From JANNUT01 sp046331425 (GTDB taxonomy: Bacteria; Acidobacteriota; Polarisedimenticolia; J045): 64,000 bases of DNA. The position numbers and the translations under genes were made by a program. Positions 43,844 through 52,806 of the stretch are shown in pieces. How positions within the stretch are numbered: the first letter of the stretch is position 1; every line of letters begins with the position of its first letter. The DNA is taken from the NCBI GenBank assembly GCA_046331425.1, contig JAXLQU010000003.1, forward strand, positions 1 through 64,000, written 5' to 3'. The notes beneath the pieces are model-generated. The model ran no database searches, was not told where the DNA came from, and saw only the letters and a list, made by a program, of their open reading frames with translations.

Positions 43844-45234
43844 AGCTCGGGAAGGTGCGGCGCGTTCACTTCATCGGAATCGGCGGCTCCGGCATGAGTG
43901 GGATCGACGAAGTTCTGTTGAACCTGGGCTACAAGATCAGTGGCTCCGATCAAGCTCCGTCCGACTCCACGCGACGCCTGACGCGGCTGGGCGCGCGCGT
44001 GCGAATCGGCCACGAAGCGGCCGCGGTGGGAGGTGCCGACGTCGTCGTGGTGAGTTCGGCAGTTGCTGCCGATAACCCCGAGCGTGTCGAAGCACAGCGA
44101 CAACGGATCCCCGTGATCCCACGCGCTGAAATGCTGGGCGAATTGATGCGCTTGAAGTACGGCGTTGCAGTTGCCGGATCTCACGGCAAAACCTCGACAA
44201 CCTCGATGATCGCCACGCTGTTGTCGCGCTGCGGCCTCGATCCGACGGCAGTGATTGGCGGGCGACTCGGCGTGTTGGGTAGCAACGCCAAGTTGGGCAG
44301 CGGGCACCTGATGATCGCCGAAGCGGATGAGAGCGATGGTTCGTTCCTGAAACTCTATCCAAGCCTGGCGATCGTGACTGGCGTCGACCACGAACACCTC
44401 GAGAACTTTGGCGGCAAGTATGAGACGTTGCTGGAAGCGTTCTTGCGATTCTTGGGACGCGTTCCGTTCTACGGGGCGGTGGTCGCGTGTGCTGACGATG
44501 CGGGTGTGCAACGGCTACTGCCACAAGTTCCGCGGCGCATTCTGACCTACGGCTTGCAACCCGGCGCCGACTACACCGCGGTCGAGATCCAACCGGATGG
44601 GTTCTCGGTTGGCTACACGCTTCAGCGCAGTGGCGAAGCGATCACGCGCGTACGGTTGATGACGCCCGGTAGGCACCAGGTACAAAACTCGCTGGCAGCG
44701 CTGGCAGTCGCCGATGAACTGGGGCTGTCGCTGCGCGTTGCCGCGGCAGCGCTGGAGGAGTTTCACGGGGCTGACCGACGCATGCAGCGCAAGGGTGAAT
44801 CCCGTGGCGTGCTCGTGGTCGACGACTACGGGCATCACCCGCGCGAGATCGCGGCAACGCTGCTAGCCTTGCGTGAGGCCGTCGGCTCGCGCCGCATCGT
44901 GGTTTTGTTCCAACCGCATCGCTTTACGCGGCTGGCAGCACTGATGAGAGATTTCGCGGCGTGCTTCGAGCGTGCCGACGCTCTGGTGCTCAGCGATGTG
45001 TATGCCGCGCATGAGGCGCCGATTCCCGGTGTAGATGCCGCCACCTTAGCGAGCATGGTCCGCCAGCACGGCCCCGCCAATGTCGTTCACGCCGGCTCGC
45101 TCGAGCAGGCCACGCAGCATCTCATCCAGATCCTCGAGCGCGGTGATGTGGCGCTCACTCTTGGTGCCGGCAGCGTAGGAAAGACAGGCGACACGATCTT
45201 GGCGGCACTCGGACGTATGAAGGAGCCGGCATGA
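43840..45234 (+). CDS. murC: UDP-N-acetylmuramate-L-alanine ligase MurC
   Basis: 464 residues. N-domain VHFIGIGGSGMSGIDEVLLN, P-loop VAGSHGKTSTTSMIATLL, EADESDGSFLKLYP, and C-domain VLVVDDYGHHPREIAATLLA with FQPHRFTRLAALM. Adds L-Ala to UDP-MurNAc, the first Mur ligase step. GGAGGG precedes the ATG, which overlaps the murG stop. Confidence 0.96.
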   Translation: MKLGKVRRVHFIGIGGSGMSGIDEVLLNLGYKISGSDQAPSDSTRRLTRLGARVRIGHEAAAVGGADVVVVSSAVAADNPERVEAQRQRIPVIPRAEMLGELMRLKYGVAVAGSHGKTSTTSMIATLLSRCGLDPTAVIGGRLGVLGSNAKLGSGHLMIAEADESDGSFLKLYPSLAIVTGVDHEHLENFGGKYETLLEAFLRFLGRVPFYGAVVACADDAGVQRLLPQVPRRILTYGLQPGADYTAVEIQPDGFSVGYTLQRSGEAITRVRLMTPGRHQVQNSLAALAVADELGLSLRVAAAALEEFHGADRRMQRKGESRGVLVVDDYGHHPREIAATLLALREAVGSRRIVVLFQPHRFTRLAALMRDFAACFERADALVLSDVYAAHEAPIPGVDAATLASMVRQHGPANVVHAGSLEQATQHLIQILERGDVALTLGAGSVGKTGDTILAALGRMKEPA

Positions 45235-46166
45235 GTGCCGCGCGCGAAATGCGTTCTGAGTTCGACTACGAAACGCTCGCCGCCGACTTGCACGTGCCTG
45301 CGCGGGCGGAGGTGTTGCTCTCTGAATACACGACGCTGAAGGTCGGAGGGCCTGCTGCCTGGTTCTTCGAACCGCGCACGAGCAGTGAAGCGGCGACTCT
45401 TTTCGCAGCGCTGTGTGAGGGTCCGTTACCGGTTCGCGTCCTGGGTGGCGGCAGCAATCTGATCGTTGCCGATCGCGGCGTTCGTGCTGCCGTGGTTCAC
45501 ACCGGGCGAATGCACGCCGAGCCGCAGCAACAAAGCAGTCAACTCGTGCGCGTGCCGGCCGGCCTGCCTGTGCCTGGGTTGGCGCGTTGGGCACAGCGCC
45601 AGGGCCTGGCTGGGCTGGAGTTTGCCGAAGGAATTCCGGCACAGGTCGGCGGCGCCATTCGCATGAACGCCGGCGCCAACGGCAGTTGGTTCGGTGAGAT
45701 CTGCTGCGATGTCGCCGTGGTTGGACCGAGCGGTGTCGTCGAGCATCGCCGGGTTTCACCTTCCGACTTCTCGTACCGCGACAGCTTCGTCGCTCGCGAA
45801 CGATTGTTTGTCTTGGAGGCGGTATTGCGGCTCGGAGTCGACGAACCAGCGGAGATCAAGCAGCGCTTGGTGCGATATCGCGATCGCCGGCGCAGCTCAC
45901 AACCGCTGCAAGATCGCTCCGCAGGTTGTGCCTTCGCTAATTGGTCCGACCTGTCGGCCGGCAAGCTCATCGAGCAACTCGGATTGAAAGGGATGTCGAT
46001 CGGTGACGCCGTGGTGTCTCCCGTACACGGGAACTTCATCGTCAACCGAGGCAATGCCACGGCACACGACGTGCTTACGTTGATCGATACCGTAAGAGAG
46101 ACCATGGAGCGCGAATCGGGACGAGTCGCGCGGATCGAAGTCGAGATTTGGAGGGATGAGTCGTGA
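45231..46166 (+). CDS. murB: UDP-N-acetylenolpyruvoylglucosamine reductase MurB
   Basis: 311 residues, FAD/NADPH enzyme producing UDP-MurNAc. FAD-binding YTTLKVGGPAAWFFEP and VLGGGSNLIVAD; GLAGLEFAEGIPAQVGGAIR with MNAGANG. The usual catalytic Ser of the AGSxF motif is Cys233 here (SAGCAFANWSD), followed by the type II end LIEQLGLKGMSIGDAVVSP and HGNFIVN. Cys at this site is seen in part of the family as far as I recall and should still protonate the intermediate. Overlaps murC and ftsQ by 4 bp each. Confidence 0.94.
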   Translation: MSAAREMRSEFDYETLAADLHVPARAEVLLSEYTTLKVGGPAAWFFEPRTSSEAATLFAALCEGPLPVRVLGGGSNLIVADRGVRAAVVHTGRMHAEPQQQSSQLVRVPAGLPVPGLARWAQRQGLAGLEFAEGIPAQVGGAIRMNAGANGSWFGEICCDVAVVGPSGVVEHRRVSPSDFSYRDSFVARERLFVLEAVLRLGVDEPAEIKQRLVRYRDRRRSSQPLQDRSAGCAFANWSDLSAGKLIEQLGLKGMSIGDAVVSPVHGNFIVNRGNATAHDVLTLIDTVRETMERESGRVARIEVEIWRDES

Positions 46167-47002
46167 TCGATCTATCCGCACTGCGACGTCTACGCGGCAA
46201 GCGTAAGCGGCGCTCGCCGGTACGACCAGCACGGTGGATTCTTGCCGCCAAGCTGGTCGCTGCCGTCGCTGTCGCCGCGTCGGTCTGTTTCGCCGGTTGG
46301 GCCTTGGTCACCATGCCCGCGCTGTGCGTTGACCAGATTCACGTCAGCGGTACGGCGCGCTTGTCGCCACATATGGTCGAGCAATCGCTCGCGTCGGCCC
46401 GCAACTATCCGGTCTTGATGCTTCCGCTTCGGCAATTACGTGAGACGTTGGAAGAGATCCCTGCCGTTCTGCACGCCAGCGTCGTGCGCCGCCTACCCAA
46501 CGAGTTACAGATCGAGGTTCAAGAGCGAGAGGCGGTGGCGCGCATCGACTTCTTCGGCAGCGAACGGCTCGTCGATGCCTCAGGCGCTCTCTTCCCTGCA
46601 GGCCAGGCACAACCGGGAGACGATTCGTTGCCTCTGCTGATCAATGTCGCGACGCCGGCGAGTGAGCGGCATCTGGTTTCACTCGATGTCTCGGCCTTGG
46701 TCGCGCTGGCCGAACTCAAACGTGTGCATGGGGGCGTGCCCGACGGCACCTTCGTCGATCTGCGCCCGCTCGATCGTCTCATCCTGCAGGCAGGGCCCGA
46801 CGCACCGGTGTTGTGGCTCGACCGGCGGCATCCCGAGACGAATCTCGAGAGTTACTTCCTCTATCAGAGCCGCGTGGCGGAGTTGGGTTCGATCGGTCCG
46901 ATCGATCTGCGCTTCCCCCACCGGTTGACGATTCAACCCGCTCCTCAACCGCTCGAAGATCCAATGACGCCATCGCAAAGCGATGGCCTCGTGGCGAGGT
47001 GA
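46163..47002 (+). CDS. ftsQ: Cell division protein FtsQ
   Basis: 279 residues: basic N-terminus, TM (LVAAVAVAASVCFAGWALV), POTRA domain (ALCVDQIHVSGTARLSPHMV to LHASVVRRLPNELQIEVQER) and the beta domain after it. Bridges FtsB/FtsL to the divisome. GTG start within the murB stop (GTGA). The C-terminal 20 residues are Pro/Ser-rich. Confidence 0.92.
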   Translation: MIDLSALRRLRGKRKRRSPVRPARWILAAKLVAAVAVAASVCFAGWALVTMPALCVDQIHVSGTARLSPHMVEQSLASARNYPVLMLPLRQLRETLEEIPAVLHASVVRRLPNELQIEVQEREAVARIDFFGSERLVDASGALFPAGQAQPGDDSLPLLINVATPASERHLVSLDVSALVALAELKRVHGGVPDGTFVDLRPLDRLILQAGPDAPVLWLDRRHPETNLESYFLYQSRVAELGSIGPIDLRFPHRLTIQPAPQPLEDPMTPSQSDGLVAR

Positions 47003-47006
47003 ATTC

Positions 47007-48260
47007 ATGGCAAAGAACTCGGACTTGTTGGCAACCATCGATCTCGGCACGTATCGGACGTGCTGCGTGGCTTCAGAAATCACGGGGCCCGACTCGATCG
47101 AGGTCATCGGGATCGGCACGAAACGCACCGAAGGGATTCGCAAGGGTGTGATCGTCAATCTCGAAGCACTCGTGAACTCGATCAAGAGCTCGATCGAAGC
47201 CGCCGAACAGCAGTCGAACCGAAGCATCGACACGGTCGTAGCGACGGTGCCGGCCGCACAGGCTCGTTCGTTCACCTCACGTGGCGTGGTGACGATCAAC
47301 AGCCGCGACAAGGTGGTCAATCGAAAGGACCTCACGCGTGTGCTCGAAACCGTACGCGCGGTGCAGATCCCGACCGGGCAATCGATCCTGCACGCCCTGC
47401 CGCAGGAGTACACGCTCGACGGACAGGAAGGAATTCAGGACCCGGTCGGAATGACCGGATCGCGGCTAGAAGCGAGCGTGCACGTGGTGACCGTGCCGCA
47501 GCAAGCGGCGCAGCACGTCGTCACCGCGCTCAACAAGGCCGATGTCGAAGTTTCGTCGCTGGTGTTTCCGCTCTTGACCTCTGCCGAGGCGGTGCTCAGC
47601 CGTGAGGAAAAGGAACAGGGAGTGTTCTTGATCGACATCGGCGGTGGCACGACCGATGTCGCTCTGTTCGAGCGAAGCGCACTGTGGTTCACGGGCTCGA
47701 TTCCGGTGGGTGGTGATCACGTTACCAACGACATTTCGATCGGGCTCCGAACGCCCACGCCCGACGCCGAGAATATCAAGCGCACCTACGCACGCGCGAT
47801 CCCGTCGATCGACGACGATCTCGCGCTCGAAGTGCCGCCGATTGGCGGCGGTTCGCCGCGCCTGGTCGCCGGCTCATTGCTCACTCAGGTCGTTGCGCCA
47901 CGCGTGCTGGAGATCTTCGAGCTGGTGCGCGGAATGATCGATCGCGTGGGGCTCGGCAACCGCGGACGGGCGGGCGCCGTGCTGGTCGGAGGCAGCGCCA
48001 ATCTCGAAGGAATACTCGAGATTGCAGAGCAGGTCCTGGGCATGCCGGTTCGACTCGGCATTCCACACGGTGCAGGTGGCATGGTGGAGGAGATTCGTCA
48101 GCCGAGTTTCGCTACACCGGTCGGCCTGGCGATGTGGGAGCTGCGGCACGGGCGCCGCGAGCGATTGTCCGATGCGACAGGAACCGGGTGGATCCGATCG
48201 CTGGGAGAGTGGTCGCGCGGCATGAAGCGCGCCACCGGTTGGTTGAGCGAGATGTTTTGA
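47007..48260 (+). CDS. ftsA: Cell division actin-like protein FtsA
   Basis: 417 residues. Phosphate 1 loop LATIDLGTYRTCCVASE, the 1C subdomain from about 85 to 165, phosphate 2 loop LIDIGGGTTDVALFERSA, GAVLVGGSANLEGILEIAEQ and the C-terminal amphipathic membrane helix GMKRATGWLSEMF. Tethers FtsZ to the inner membrane. ATG 47007 has GAGGTG five bases upstream; a frame 24 bp longer overlaps ftsQ and is less likely. Confidence 0.95.
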   Translation: MAKNSDLLATIDLGTYRTCCVASEITGPDSIEVIGIGTKRTEGIRKGVIVNLEALVNSIKSSIEAAEQQSNRSIDTVVATVPAAQARSFTSRGVVTINSRDKVVNRKDLTRVLETVRAVQIPTGQSILHALPQEYTLDGQEGIQDPVGMTGSRLEASVHVVTVPQQAAQHVVTALNKADVEVSSLVFPLLTSAEAVLSREEKEQGVFLIDIGGGTTDVALFERSALWFTGSIPVGGDHVTNDISIGLRTPTPDAENIKRTYARAIPSIDDDLALEVPPIGGGSPRLVAGSLLTQVVAPRVLEIFELVRGMIDRVGLGNRGRAGAVLVGGSANLEGILEIAEQVLGMPVRLGIPHGAGGMVEEIRQPSFATPVGLAMWELRHGRRERLSDATGTGWIRSLGEWSRGMKRATGWLSEMF

Positions 48261-48297
48261 ACAGTCGGCATAGAAACAGCCGGACGGGGGCAAGAAG

Positions 48298-49587
48298 ATG
48301 CAACGAAACAATCAAGGGTTGAGCAGGGTCAGGTTGACACTCGACGATATCGAGGCGGTCCAACCGAAGCCACACGAAGAACGGCCGCCAGGCGCGGTGA
48401 TCAAAGTGGTCGGAATCGGCGGTGGTGGCGGCAACGCTATCAACCGCATGATCGGCGCAGGCGTGTGCGGCGTGGAGTTCATCGCCTGCAACACCGATCA
48501 CCAAGCGCTCGCTGCAAACCGAGCACAGATCAAGATTCAGATCGGCTCGAAGTTGACGCGCGGTCTGGGCGCGGGCGCCAAGCCGGAGATCGGCCGAGAA
48601 GCCGCTTTGGAGGACACCGAAGGACTGATCGAAGCGCTCTCGGGCGCCGATATGGTGTTCGTGACCACCGGACTGGGAGGAGGCACCGGTACGGGTGCAA
48701 GCCCGGTCGTTGCCAGTCTCGCCGCTGATTTGGGCGCGTTGGTCGTCGCGGTCGTCACCAAGCCTTTCGGATTCGAGGGGCGCAGGCGCCGAGATCAAGC
48801 CGAGATCGGACTCGCGGAGTTGAAGAAGGCCGTCGACACCGTGATCACAATTCCGAACGACAAGTTGCTGCACACGGTCGATCGCAGCACGGGCATGTTG
48901 CAGGCGTTCAATTTGGCAGACGACGTGCTGCGACAAGCGGTTCAAGGGATCAGCGATCTGATCCTCACCACTGGCGAAATCAATCGCGACTTCGCAGATG
49001 TGCGCACGGTGATGAAGGGCATGGGCATGGCGTTGATGGGAACCGGCATCGCGGAGGGCGAGAACCGCGCGGTCTCTGCTGCACAGCAAGCGATCAGCTC
49101 ACCGCTGCTCGAAGATATTTCGATCCAAGGCGCCAAGGGCGTGATAATCAACATCACGGGCGGCGAAGATCTGGCATTGCACGAAGTGAACGATGCAGCG
49201 TCGATCATCCACGATGCCGCCGATCCCGACGCCACGATTCTGTTCGGATACGTAACCCGGCCGGAGATGACCGGAAAGGTCAAGGTGACTGTCATCGCGA
49301 CCGGGTTCGAAACGTCCGCGAGCAAGAGCCCCAACATGTCGGTCGCGACGCCTGCGATGCAGTCGATCTATCCGCTGCGAGGCAGTGAATTGCCGATCGA
49401 GTCGACGCAGTACTCGACCGCCGCATCGGCGCAACCGCCATCGCCGATCGTCGTGCCACAGCGCACTCAGCCCTCGATCTTCGAAGATCTGGGCGCACTC
49501 GTGGACGACGGGATGCCGGCACATTTGGATGCGATCGATCGTAACGACTATGAAATCCCGGCGTTCATGCGCCGACAGATGGACTGA
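48298..49587 (+). CDS. ftsZ: Cell division GTPase FtsZ
   Basis: 429 residues. GTP-binding VVGIGGGGGNAINRMIGAG and the tubulin signature GGGTGTG at 127-133; T7 loop region LILTTGEINRDFADVRTVM. A variable linker of about 75 residues (Pro/Ser/Thr-rich) leads to the conserved C-terminal peptide YEIPAFMRRQMD that binds FtsA. The N-terminal extension of about 30 residues before the core is longer than in E. coli. 37 bp after ftsA; last gene of the cluster. Confidence 0.97.
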   Translation: MQRNNQGLSRVRLTLDDIEAVQPKPHEERPPGAVIKVVGIGGGGGNAINRMIGAGVCGVEFIACNTDHQALAANRAQIKIQIGSKLTRGLGAGAKPEIGREAALEDTEGLIEALSGADMVFVTTGLGGGTGTGASPVVASLAADLGALVVAVVTKPFGFEGRRRRDQAEIGLAELKKAVDTVITIPNDKLLHTVDRSTGMLQAFNLADDVLRQAVQGISDLILTTGEINRDFADVRTVMKGMGMALMGTGIAEGENRAVSAAQQAISSPLLEDISIQGAKGVIINITGGEDLALHEVNDAASIIHDAADPDATILFGYVTRPEMTGKVKVTVIATGFETSASKSPNMSVATPAMQSIYPLRGSELPIESTQYSTAASAQPPSPIVVPQRTQPSIFEDLGALVDDGMPAHLDAIDRNDYEIPAFMRRQMD

Positions 49588-49606
49588 GGCTCCGCAAGGA
49601 GCACAA

Positions 49607-49660
49607 CCCCGTCCCGAAACGGCTCTGCGTCGCTCCCCGCGGCGCAGGGTTTCTACGGGG
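49607..49660 (+). promoter_or_regulatory. Nested inverted repeats downstream of ftsZ
   Basis: Inner stem CTGCGTCG / CGGCGCAG (49625-49632 with 49640-49647, loop of seven) inside an outer pairing CCCCGT (49607) / ACGGGG (49655). An eight-G run ends the structure. It could protect the mRNA 3' end or be a small structured RNA; no similarity known to me. Confidence 0.35.
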
Positions 49661-49696
49661 GGGGAGGGCCGACGGGTGAAAGCGTTGAACGCGTAC

Positions 49697-49771
49697 CACC
49701 AACCCACCTTCCTTGGCGTTTGTCGCGCCGCCCCGGCGTGCGTTCCCCCGCACGCCTACCAACCCACTTCC
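49697..49771 (+). repeat. Hairpin flanked by direct repeats in the ftsZ-motB gap
   Basis: Stem GGCGTGCG / CGCACGCC (49735-49742 with 49749-49756) is flanked by near-identical repeats ACCAACCCACCTTCC-type at about 49697 and ACCAACCCACTTCC at 49758. A pyrimidine-rich stretch runs on to 49818. Nothing coding is evident. Confidence 0.4.
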
Positions 49772-49824
49772 CAAACACCCTCTCTCTCCCCCCTCAATTC
49801 CTTTCTTCTTCCCCTTTAGTCAAA

Positions 49825-49853
49825 GGGCGGCCGCGAGGCCGCCCAATTTTTTT
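49825..49853 (+). terminator. Rho-independent terminator of the dcw cluster
   Basis: GGGCGGCC / GGCCGCCC with a GCGA (GNRA) tetraloop, followed by AA and seven T residues. Lies between the convergent ftsZ and motB genes. Confidence 0.92.
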
Positions 49854-49871
49854 GCGCAGCGAACTTGTCGG

Positions 49872-50783
49872 TCAGTGCGACGGCTCGTGCGACTCGTCGA
49901 GCCTGGGCGCCGCTGTGTCATCGGCGGGGCGGGTCGCATCCTGTACGCTGCTGTCCCCAACTGAATCGCGCTCGTGAAACACTCCGCCCGGTCGGAATGG
50001 ATCGAGCACGACGATCGCGACTCGTCGGTTGCGTGGGTCATCCAGGTTCTGCGGAAACTTCGGACGCGTCGATCCGTATCCACGCACCTCGGCGATGTTC
50101 TCGTGCGAAAGCCCAGCCATCTCTAGCTGACGACGCGCCGCGTTGGCCCGGTCGGTCGACAACTCCCAGTTGCTGTAACCGTCGGCCGCTTGGAAGTGTT
50201 TGCCGTCGGTGTGGCCCTCGATCGCGACGTCCAACCCCAGTGGCGCCAAGATCTCACCGATTTTGCTGACCACTTGCTGGCCGTGACTGAGCAGTCGAGC
50301 GCTGCCGCTTTCGAAAAAGCCTCTGTCGGCGTCTTCGGTCAGCGTGATGCGCAGCCCTTCGTCGGTCATCTCGACTTCGATCTGCTGCATCAGTTCACGC
50401 AACGTGGTGATCTTCACCAATGAGTCGAGAATTTCTTGACCGGCCTTCTGGATCTTGGCTCGCGAAGCTTCAGGATCCGGCGAAACGAGGCGCTGCCCGA
50501 CGGACATCGGCTGGTCCGATCGCGCCAAGCTCTGCCCGCCTTCCAGAATTCCCGATCCGGATCGCGTCGAGAAGCTCACCGGATCGGCAAAGTAACCGGC
50601 AACACTCTGCTTGACATCGTCGCTTTGACCGACAAGCCAGAGCACGAGAAAGAAGGCCATCATCGCCGTCACGAAGTCGGCGTACGCAACCTTCCACGCG
50701 CCGCCATGATGGCCACCGTGATGCCCGCCCCTCTTCTTGACGATGATGATCGGGCGCTTGCCTTCCTTGGTGTGATCGGCCAC
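49872..50783 (-). CDS. motB: Flagellar stator protein MotB
   Basis: 303 residues. A His/Gly-rich N-terminus (GGHHGGHHGGAWK) precedes the single TM VAYADFVTAMMAFFLVLWLV with the proton-carrying Asp36, then a plug segment and an OmpA-like peptidoglycan-binding domain (VAIEGHTDGKHF, NWELSTDRANAARRQLEMAG, VRGYGSTRPKF). Forms the ion channel with MotA. GTG start with GGAAG upstream; 12 bp after motA. The acidic tail past residue 275 is not part of the domain. Confidence 0.94.
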   Translation of the reverse strand: MADHTKEGKRPIIIVKKRGGHHGGHHGGAWKVAYADFVTAMMAFFLVLWLVGQSDDVKQSVAGYFADPVSFSTRSGSGILEGGQSLARSDQPMSVGQRLVSPDPEASRAKIQKAGQEILDSLVKITTLRELMQQIEVEMTDEGLRITLTEDADRGFFESGSARLLSHGQQVVSKIGEILAPLGLDVAIEGHTDGKHFQAADGYSNWELSTDRANAARRQLEMAGLSHENIAEVRGYGSTRPKFPQNLDDPRNRRVAIVVLDPFRPGGVFHERDSVGDSSVQDATRPADDTAAPRLDESHEPSH

Positions 50784-50795
50784 GGCGGCTTCCGA

Positions 50796-51665
50796 CTAAC
50801 TCTTGGTGCCGGAGCGGGCGGCGCGGCAGGCCTGTTCGAGCTCGCTGAAACCGGGGCGAACTTCACTGGCGATCGAACGGCGCGCGAACTCGACCGCAAT
50901 CGCCGGAACGCAGCCCTTGTGAAACGCGAGCAATACGTGCTTGATCGCCAGATAGTAACGGGCCTCTGCTTCCACTCTGTTGGTCAGATTCGCGGCGAGC
51001 GGCTGCATGAACCCGTACGACATCAGAATTCCGATAAACGTTCCGATCAGCGCCGCTCCTACGTGATGTCCGATCTCCTCGGGCGGCCCATCGATGTGCC
51101 CCATCGTGATCACGATGCCGAGCACGGCAGCCACGATGCCCAACCCCGGCATCGCGTCACCGACCGTCGAGAGAATCTTGGATGGGATGGAGGCTTCGGC
51201 GTGATGGGAATCCAGGTCGGCATCGAGCATCGCATCCAGGTCGTGCGCTTCGACGCCAGCGTCGGAGATCATCAATCGCAGGGTGTCGGCCATGAAGTGC
51301 ACCGCGTGGTGGTTTTTGGTAAACCCGGAGTACTTGCTGATGACTGGGCTTTTTTCTGGGTGCTCGACATGGCTCTCCAGCGCCACCAACCCGTCACGGC
51401 GTGCGATGTTGAGGATCTCGTAGAGCATCACCAAGAGATCGATGTACTCCTTCTTGCCCGGGCCGGATTTCACCAACCCGGTCAACTGGCTGATCATGTC
51501 CTTGAGCGCTTTGGGCGAGTAGCCGATCAACATCGTTCCCAGCGCAGCTCCGCCAATCACCACGAACTCGCTGGGTTGATTGAGTACGAGCAGGTTGCCG
51601 CCGGCCATCAAGAAGCCACCGACGACCGCTCCAATTACGATCACTAGTCCAACGATCGCCAGCAC
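50796..51665 (-). CDS. motA: Flagellar stator protein MotA
   Basis: 289 residues with four TMs: VIVIGAVVGGFLMAGGNLLV, EFVVIGGAALGTMLIGY, MPGLGIVAAVLGIVITMGHI and AALIGTFIGILMSYGFM. The cytoplasmic loop between TM2 and TM3 holds the charged torque residues. GTG 51665 is preceded by GGAGGG with eight bases spacing and gives the same N-terminal length as E. coli MotA. The open frame runs further upstream without homology. Confidence 0.94.
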   Translation of the reverse strand: MLAIVGLVIVIGAVVGGFLMAGGNLLVLNQPSEFVVIGGAALGTMLIGYSPKALKDMISQLTGLVKSGPGKKEYIDLLVMLYEILNIARRDGLVALESHVEHPEKSPVISKYSGFTKNHHAVHFMADTLRLMISDAGVEAHDLDAMLDADLDSHHAEASIPSKILSTVGDAMPGLGIVAAVLGIVITMGHIDGPPEEIGHHVGAALIGTFIGILMSYGFMQPLAANLTNRVEAEARYYLAIKHVLLAFHKGCVPAIAVEFARRSIASEVRPGFSELEQACRAARSGTKS

Positions 51666-51705
51666 GAGCAAAACCCTCCGCAGCGCGGGAATCTCTCCGG
51701 GCGGT

Positions 51706-51732
51706 GTATCGGCCCGAACAGATCCAACCTGA
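51706..51732 (-). promoter_or_regulatory. Candidate sigma28 (FliA) promoter of motAB
   Basis: On the minus strand TCAGGTTG, 11 bases, then GCCGATAC. The -10 matches the flagellar consensus GCCGATAA in 7 of 8 positions and the -35 matches TAAAGTTT in 5 of 8, with exact spacing. It ends about 40 bp before the motA start. Confidence 0.5.
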
Positions 51733-51902
51733 AGTCCAAGCGGGCCGGATCGCATCGGAATCAACCTGGCTCGAGGGGCCACCGAGCTTCCGAAGGCGAC
51801 CGCTCGTCGGCAGTCGTTGGGGCCCGACGCGGTCGCGTGGTACCTAGGCCGTGTCGTTCCTGTCGGGGAAGAAGACGTCATATCCAAGGCCGAGGAAGCC
51901 CG

Positions 51903-52580
51903 ATGCGCCGTTTCGTGACAGCCGCCGTTACCGCCCCGCTGGCGGGGTTCCTTCTGATTTCTACAGGCTGCGGCTTCGCCAGCTTGGCTCTGAAACATGT
52001 AAGCGGGTCGGGGAAGGTCGTAGAAGAAACGCGAACCGTGTCCTCGTTCTCCAAGATCGAAAGCGCGGGGTCGACGGACGTGGTGGTGACGATCGGCTCG
52101 CCTCAGCGAGTCGTGATCAAGGCCGATGACAACATCCTGCCGCTGATCACCACGACGGTGAGCGATAACGCGCTCTCGATCGGTAGTCGAGGCAACTACT
52201 CCACACGAAACGCTGTTCAGGTACTGGTCACAATGCCGTCGCTAACGAGCCTGGAGTTGGCCGGATCGGGAGCAGCCAACATCAACGGACTTCAGGAACA
52301 AGGTTTTGAAGCGAGCCTTTCTGGGTCGGGCGACATTACGGCGACGGGAACGACGACGTCTCTGAAAGTTTCGATCGCCGGCTCGGGGGATGTTCACCTG
52401 TTCGGTTTGATCGCTCAGCACGGCGAGGTCAGCGTGACCGGCAGCGGTAATGTGGAAGTTCATGTATCGGAATCGTTGCAGGCCTCGGTGATGGGTAGCG
52501 GCGACATCGTGTATGACGGTGCGCCGGAGAAACTCGAACGGCGCGTGATCGGTTCCGGGGAAATCACAGCGCGCAAGTAA
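51903..52580 (+). CDS. DUF2807 (GIN domain) lipoprotein
   Basis: 225 residues. Lipobox LISTGC at residues 16-21 marks a lipoprotein with Cys+1 acylation. The mature chain is a beta-helix built from repeats ending in GSG (GSGAANING, GSGDITATG, GSGDVHLFG, GSGNVEVHV, GSGDIVYDG, GSGEITA), the DUF2807 hallmark. Function of the family is unclear; likely attached to the outer membrane. ATG 51903 has GAGGAAG four bases upstream. Divergent from motA. Confidence 0.88.
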   Translation: MRRFVTAAVTAPLAGFLLISTGCGFASLALKHVSGSGKVVEETRTVSSFSKIESAGSTDVVVTIGSPQRVVIKADDNILPLITTTVSDNALSIGSRGNYSTRNAVQVLVTMPSLTSLELAGSGAANINGLQEQGFEASLSGSGDITATGTTTSLKVSIAGSGDVHLFGLIAQHGEVSVTGSGNVEVHVSESLQASVMGSGDIVYDGAPEKLERRVIGSGEITARK

Positions 52581-52654
52581 CAGCGAGTCTGACCGTGGTA
52601 ACCGCGTACTAATTCAGACCTGCTGATACGTTATGTGGATCGGTCACCGCGGCG

Positions 52655-52671
52655 TGACATGAATCGTGTCA
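52655..52671. promoter_or_regulatory. Inverted repeat TGACA-N7-TGTCA upstream of the OmpW-like gene
   Basis: A 17-bp dyad about 135 bp before the start at 52807, with a further GTCAC 10 bp upstream. Looks like a regulator binding site. It is not in 11-bp phase, so it is not grouped with the Pho boxes. Confidence 0.3.
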
Positions 52672-52772
52672 TTTCCCTGAAAAAACCAAGCAGTTTGACT
52701 TGCGCGTATGAGTTCGCGATCGCAGTCTTTTCGCGATTTCGGTTTGCTACTGGCGCGGTATCGATAACTGAC

Positions 52773-52790
52773 GAGTCGACGAGTCGACTC
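52773..52790 (+). promoter_or_regulatory. Palindrome just before the ribosome-binding site of the OmpW-like gene
   Basis: GAGTCGAC-GA-GTCGACTC abuts the Shine-Dalgarno GAGGAGG (52791-52797). Could be an operator, or an mRNA hairpin affecting ribosome access. Confidence 0.4.
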
Positions 52791-52806
52791 GAGGAGGATC
52801 TCAGCA

